Positions 6,280 to 8,166 of a stretch of 8,166 nucleotides of DNA are shown piece after piece (the first letter of the stretch is position 1; each line of letters opens with the position of its first letter). The DNA is taken from the NCBI GenBank assembly GCA_029266815.1, contig JAQSWC010000065.1:1-8166 (forward strand), given 5' to 3'. The notes under the pieces were generated by a model. The model had not been told where the DNA came from. It made no database searches and worked only from the letters and a program-made list of their open reading frames with translations. The position numbers and the translations under genes are program-made. The DNA is from Paucimonas sp. (GTDB lineage: Bacteria > Pseudomonadota > Gammaproteobacteria > Burkholderiales > Burkholderiaceae_D).

Positions 6280-6311
6280 TTGTCCGTCCACTCTCAGTCA
6301 TACAGGCAGCC

Positions 6312-7979
<1,668 letters not shown>

Positions 7980-7994
7980 TTGGTAAATGGAGGT

Positions 7995-8024
7995 GGGTGG
8001 GTTACGGCTTCACCTAACCCACCC
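7995..8024. repeat. REP-like palindrome between convergent genes
   Basis: GGGTGGGTTA (7995-8004) and TAACCCACCC (8015-8024) are a perfect 10-bp inverted repeat with loop CGGCTTCACC. It lies 15 bases after the ettA stop and 41 bases beyond the stop of the leftward miniprotein gene. Its sequence resembles, from memory, the GTAGGGTGGGTTA family of dispersed palindromes seen in many proteobacteria. No T tract follows on either strand, so it could limit readthrough or protect 3' ends without being a standard terminator. The dispersed-repeat status was not tested here. Confidence 0.65.
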
Positions 8025-8065
8025 TACGCAATCACAATATTGCCGTTAACCGCGCAATACTTTTC

Positions 8066-8149
8066 TCAGAAAATCATACTCAGAACACCACTGACGACCA
8101 GCAAGCCGATCAGAAAGATGATTCCGATTATCCAGAGCAATACTTTCAT
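8066..8149 (-). CDS. 27-residue single-pass membrane miniprotein
   Basis: A complete small gene: ATG at 8149, stop TGA at 8068-8066. The product begins MKVLLWIIGIIFLIGLL and ends in SMIF. Apart from Lys2 it is almost wholly hydrophobic, with one predicted membrane helix filling most of its length (about residues 4-23); there is no room for a mature domain, so it is not a truncated signal peptide by appearance. GGAGGA (window 8156-8161) stands 6 bases before the ATG, a near-ideal Shine-Dalgarno. It is convergent with ettA. I recognise no named family; similar tiny proteins occur in betaproteobacteria to my recollection. Small single-helix proteins often bind and tune larger membrane complexes, but no partner is visible here. 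Confidence 0.75.
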   Translation of the reverse strand: MKVLLWIIGIIFLIGLLVVSGVLSMIF

Positions 8150-8155
8150 CGCTTT

Positions 8156-8161
8156 TCCTCC
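8156..8161 (-). promoter_or_regulatory. Strong Shine-Dalgarno of the miniprotein gene
   Basis: On the minus strand this reads GGAGGA, 6 bases before ATG 8149. It is the strongest ribosome site in the window and the main support for the 27-codon frame being translated. The promoter lies beyond the window edge. Confidence 0.75.
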
Positions 8162-8166
8162 GTAGT

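Noticed and set aside
6237..6311. GTG 6237 as the ettA start
   Set aside because: It would add 25 residues encoded by the leader hairpin that are not part of EttA; the family N terminus begins exactly at ATG 6312 and gives the standard 555 residues.
7980..8165. A 61-codon plus-strand frame after ettA
   Set aside because: It crosses the palindrome and lies antisense to the miniprotein gene, begins right at the ettA stop, has no Shine-Dalgarno of its own and no recognisable features.

Overview
This window looks like ordinary chromosome from a betaproteobacterium, most likely Burkholderiales and perhaps Oxalobacteraceae (Herbaspirillum or Noviherbaspirillum type). The reasons are the fairly GC-rich coding sequence, TTG and GTG starts, an EttA of exactly 555 residues, a RarD of 293 residues, and a GAF-like/GGDEF protein with an insert I associate from memory with Burkholderiales. 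The taxonomic placement is inference. I see no insertion sequence, phage gene, CRISPR array, tRNA or rRNA.

Layout from left to right. (1) The 5' end of an unidentified leftward gene, cut by the window edge. (2) A 272-base divergent intergenic stretch. (3) A rightward signalling pair: a CheY-like receiver fused to a long TPR array with no classical output domain, followed 32 bases later by a 199-residue histidine kinase with no sensor or membrane part. (4) A leftward pair, a GNAT acetyltransferase and then a PAP2-family membrane protein, whose 3' end overlaps the kinase gene tail to tail by 43 bases. (5) A 224-base AT-rich divergent intergenic stretch. (6) A rightward diguanylate cyclase with intact GGEEF and I-site motifs. 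(7) A rightward RarD-type EamA transporter. (8) Rightward ettA, the translational throttle ABC-F ATPase, whose leader holds a perfect 12-bp hairpin just after a promoter-like sequence. (9) A palindromic REP-like hairpin between convergent genes. (10) A leftward 27-residue single-pass membrane miniprotein with a near-perfect Shine-Dalgarno.

Functionally the window holds two separate signalling modules and several housekeeping genes. One module is the kinase with its TPR receiver; the other makes c-di-GMP. The most promising items for follow-up are the sensorless kinase/TPR-receiver pair, the 27-residue membrane protein, and the ettA leader hairpin. I found no evidence for a wholly new defence or mobile system.
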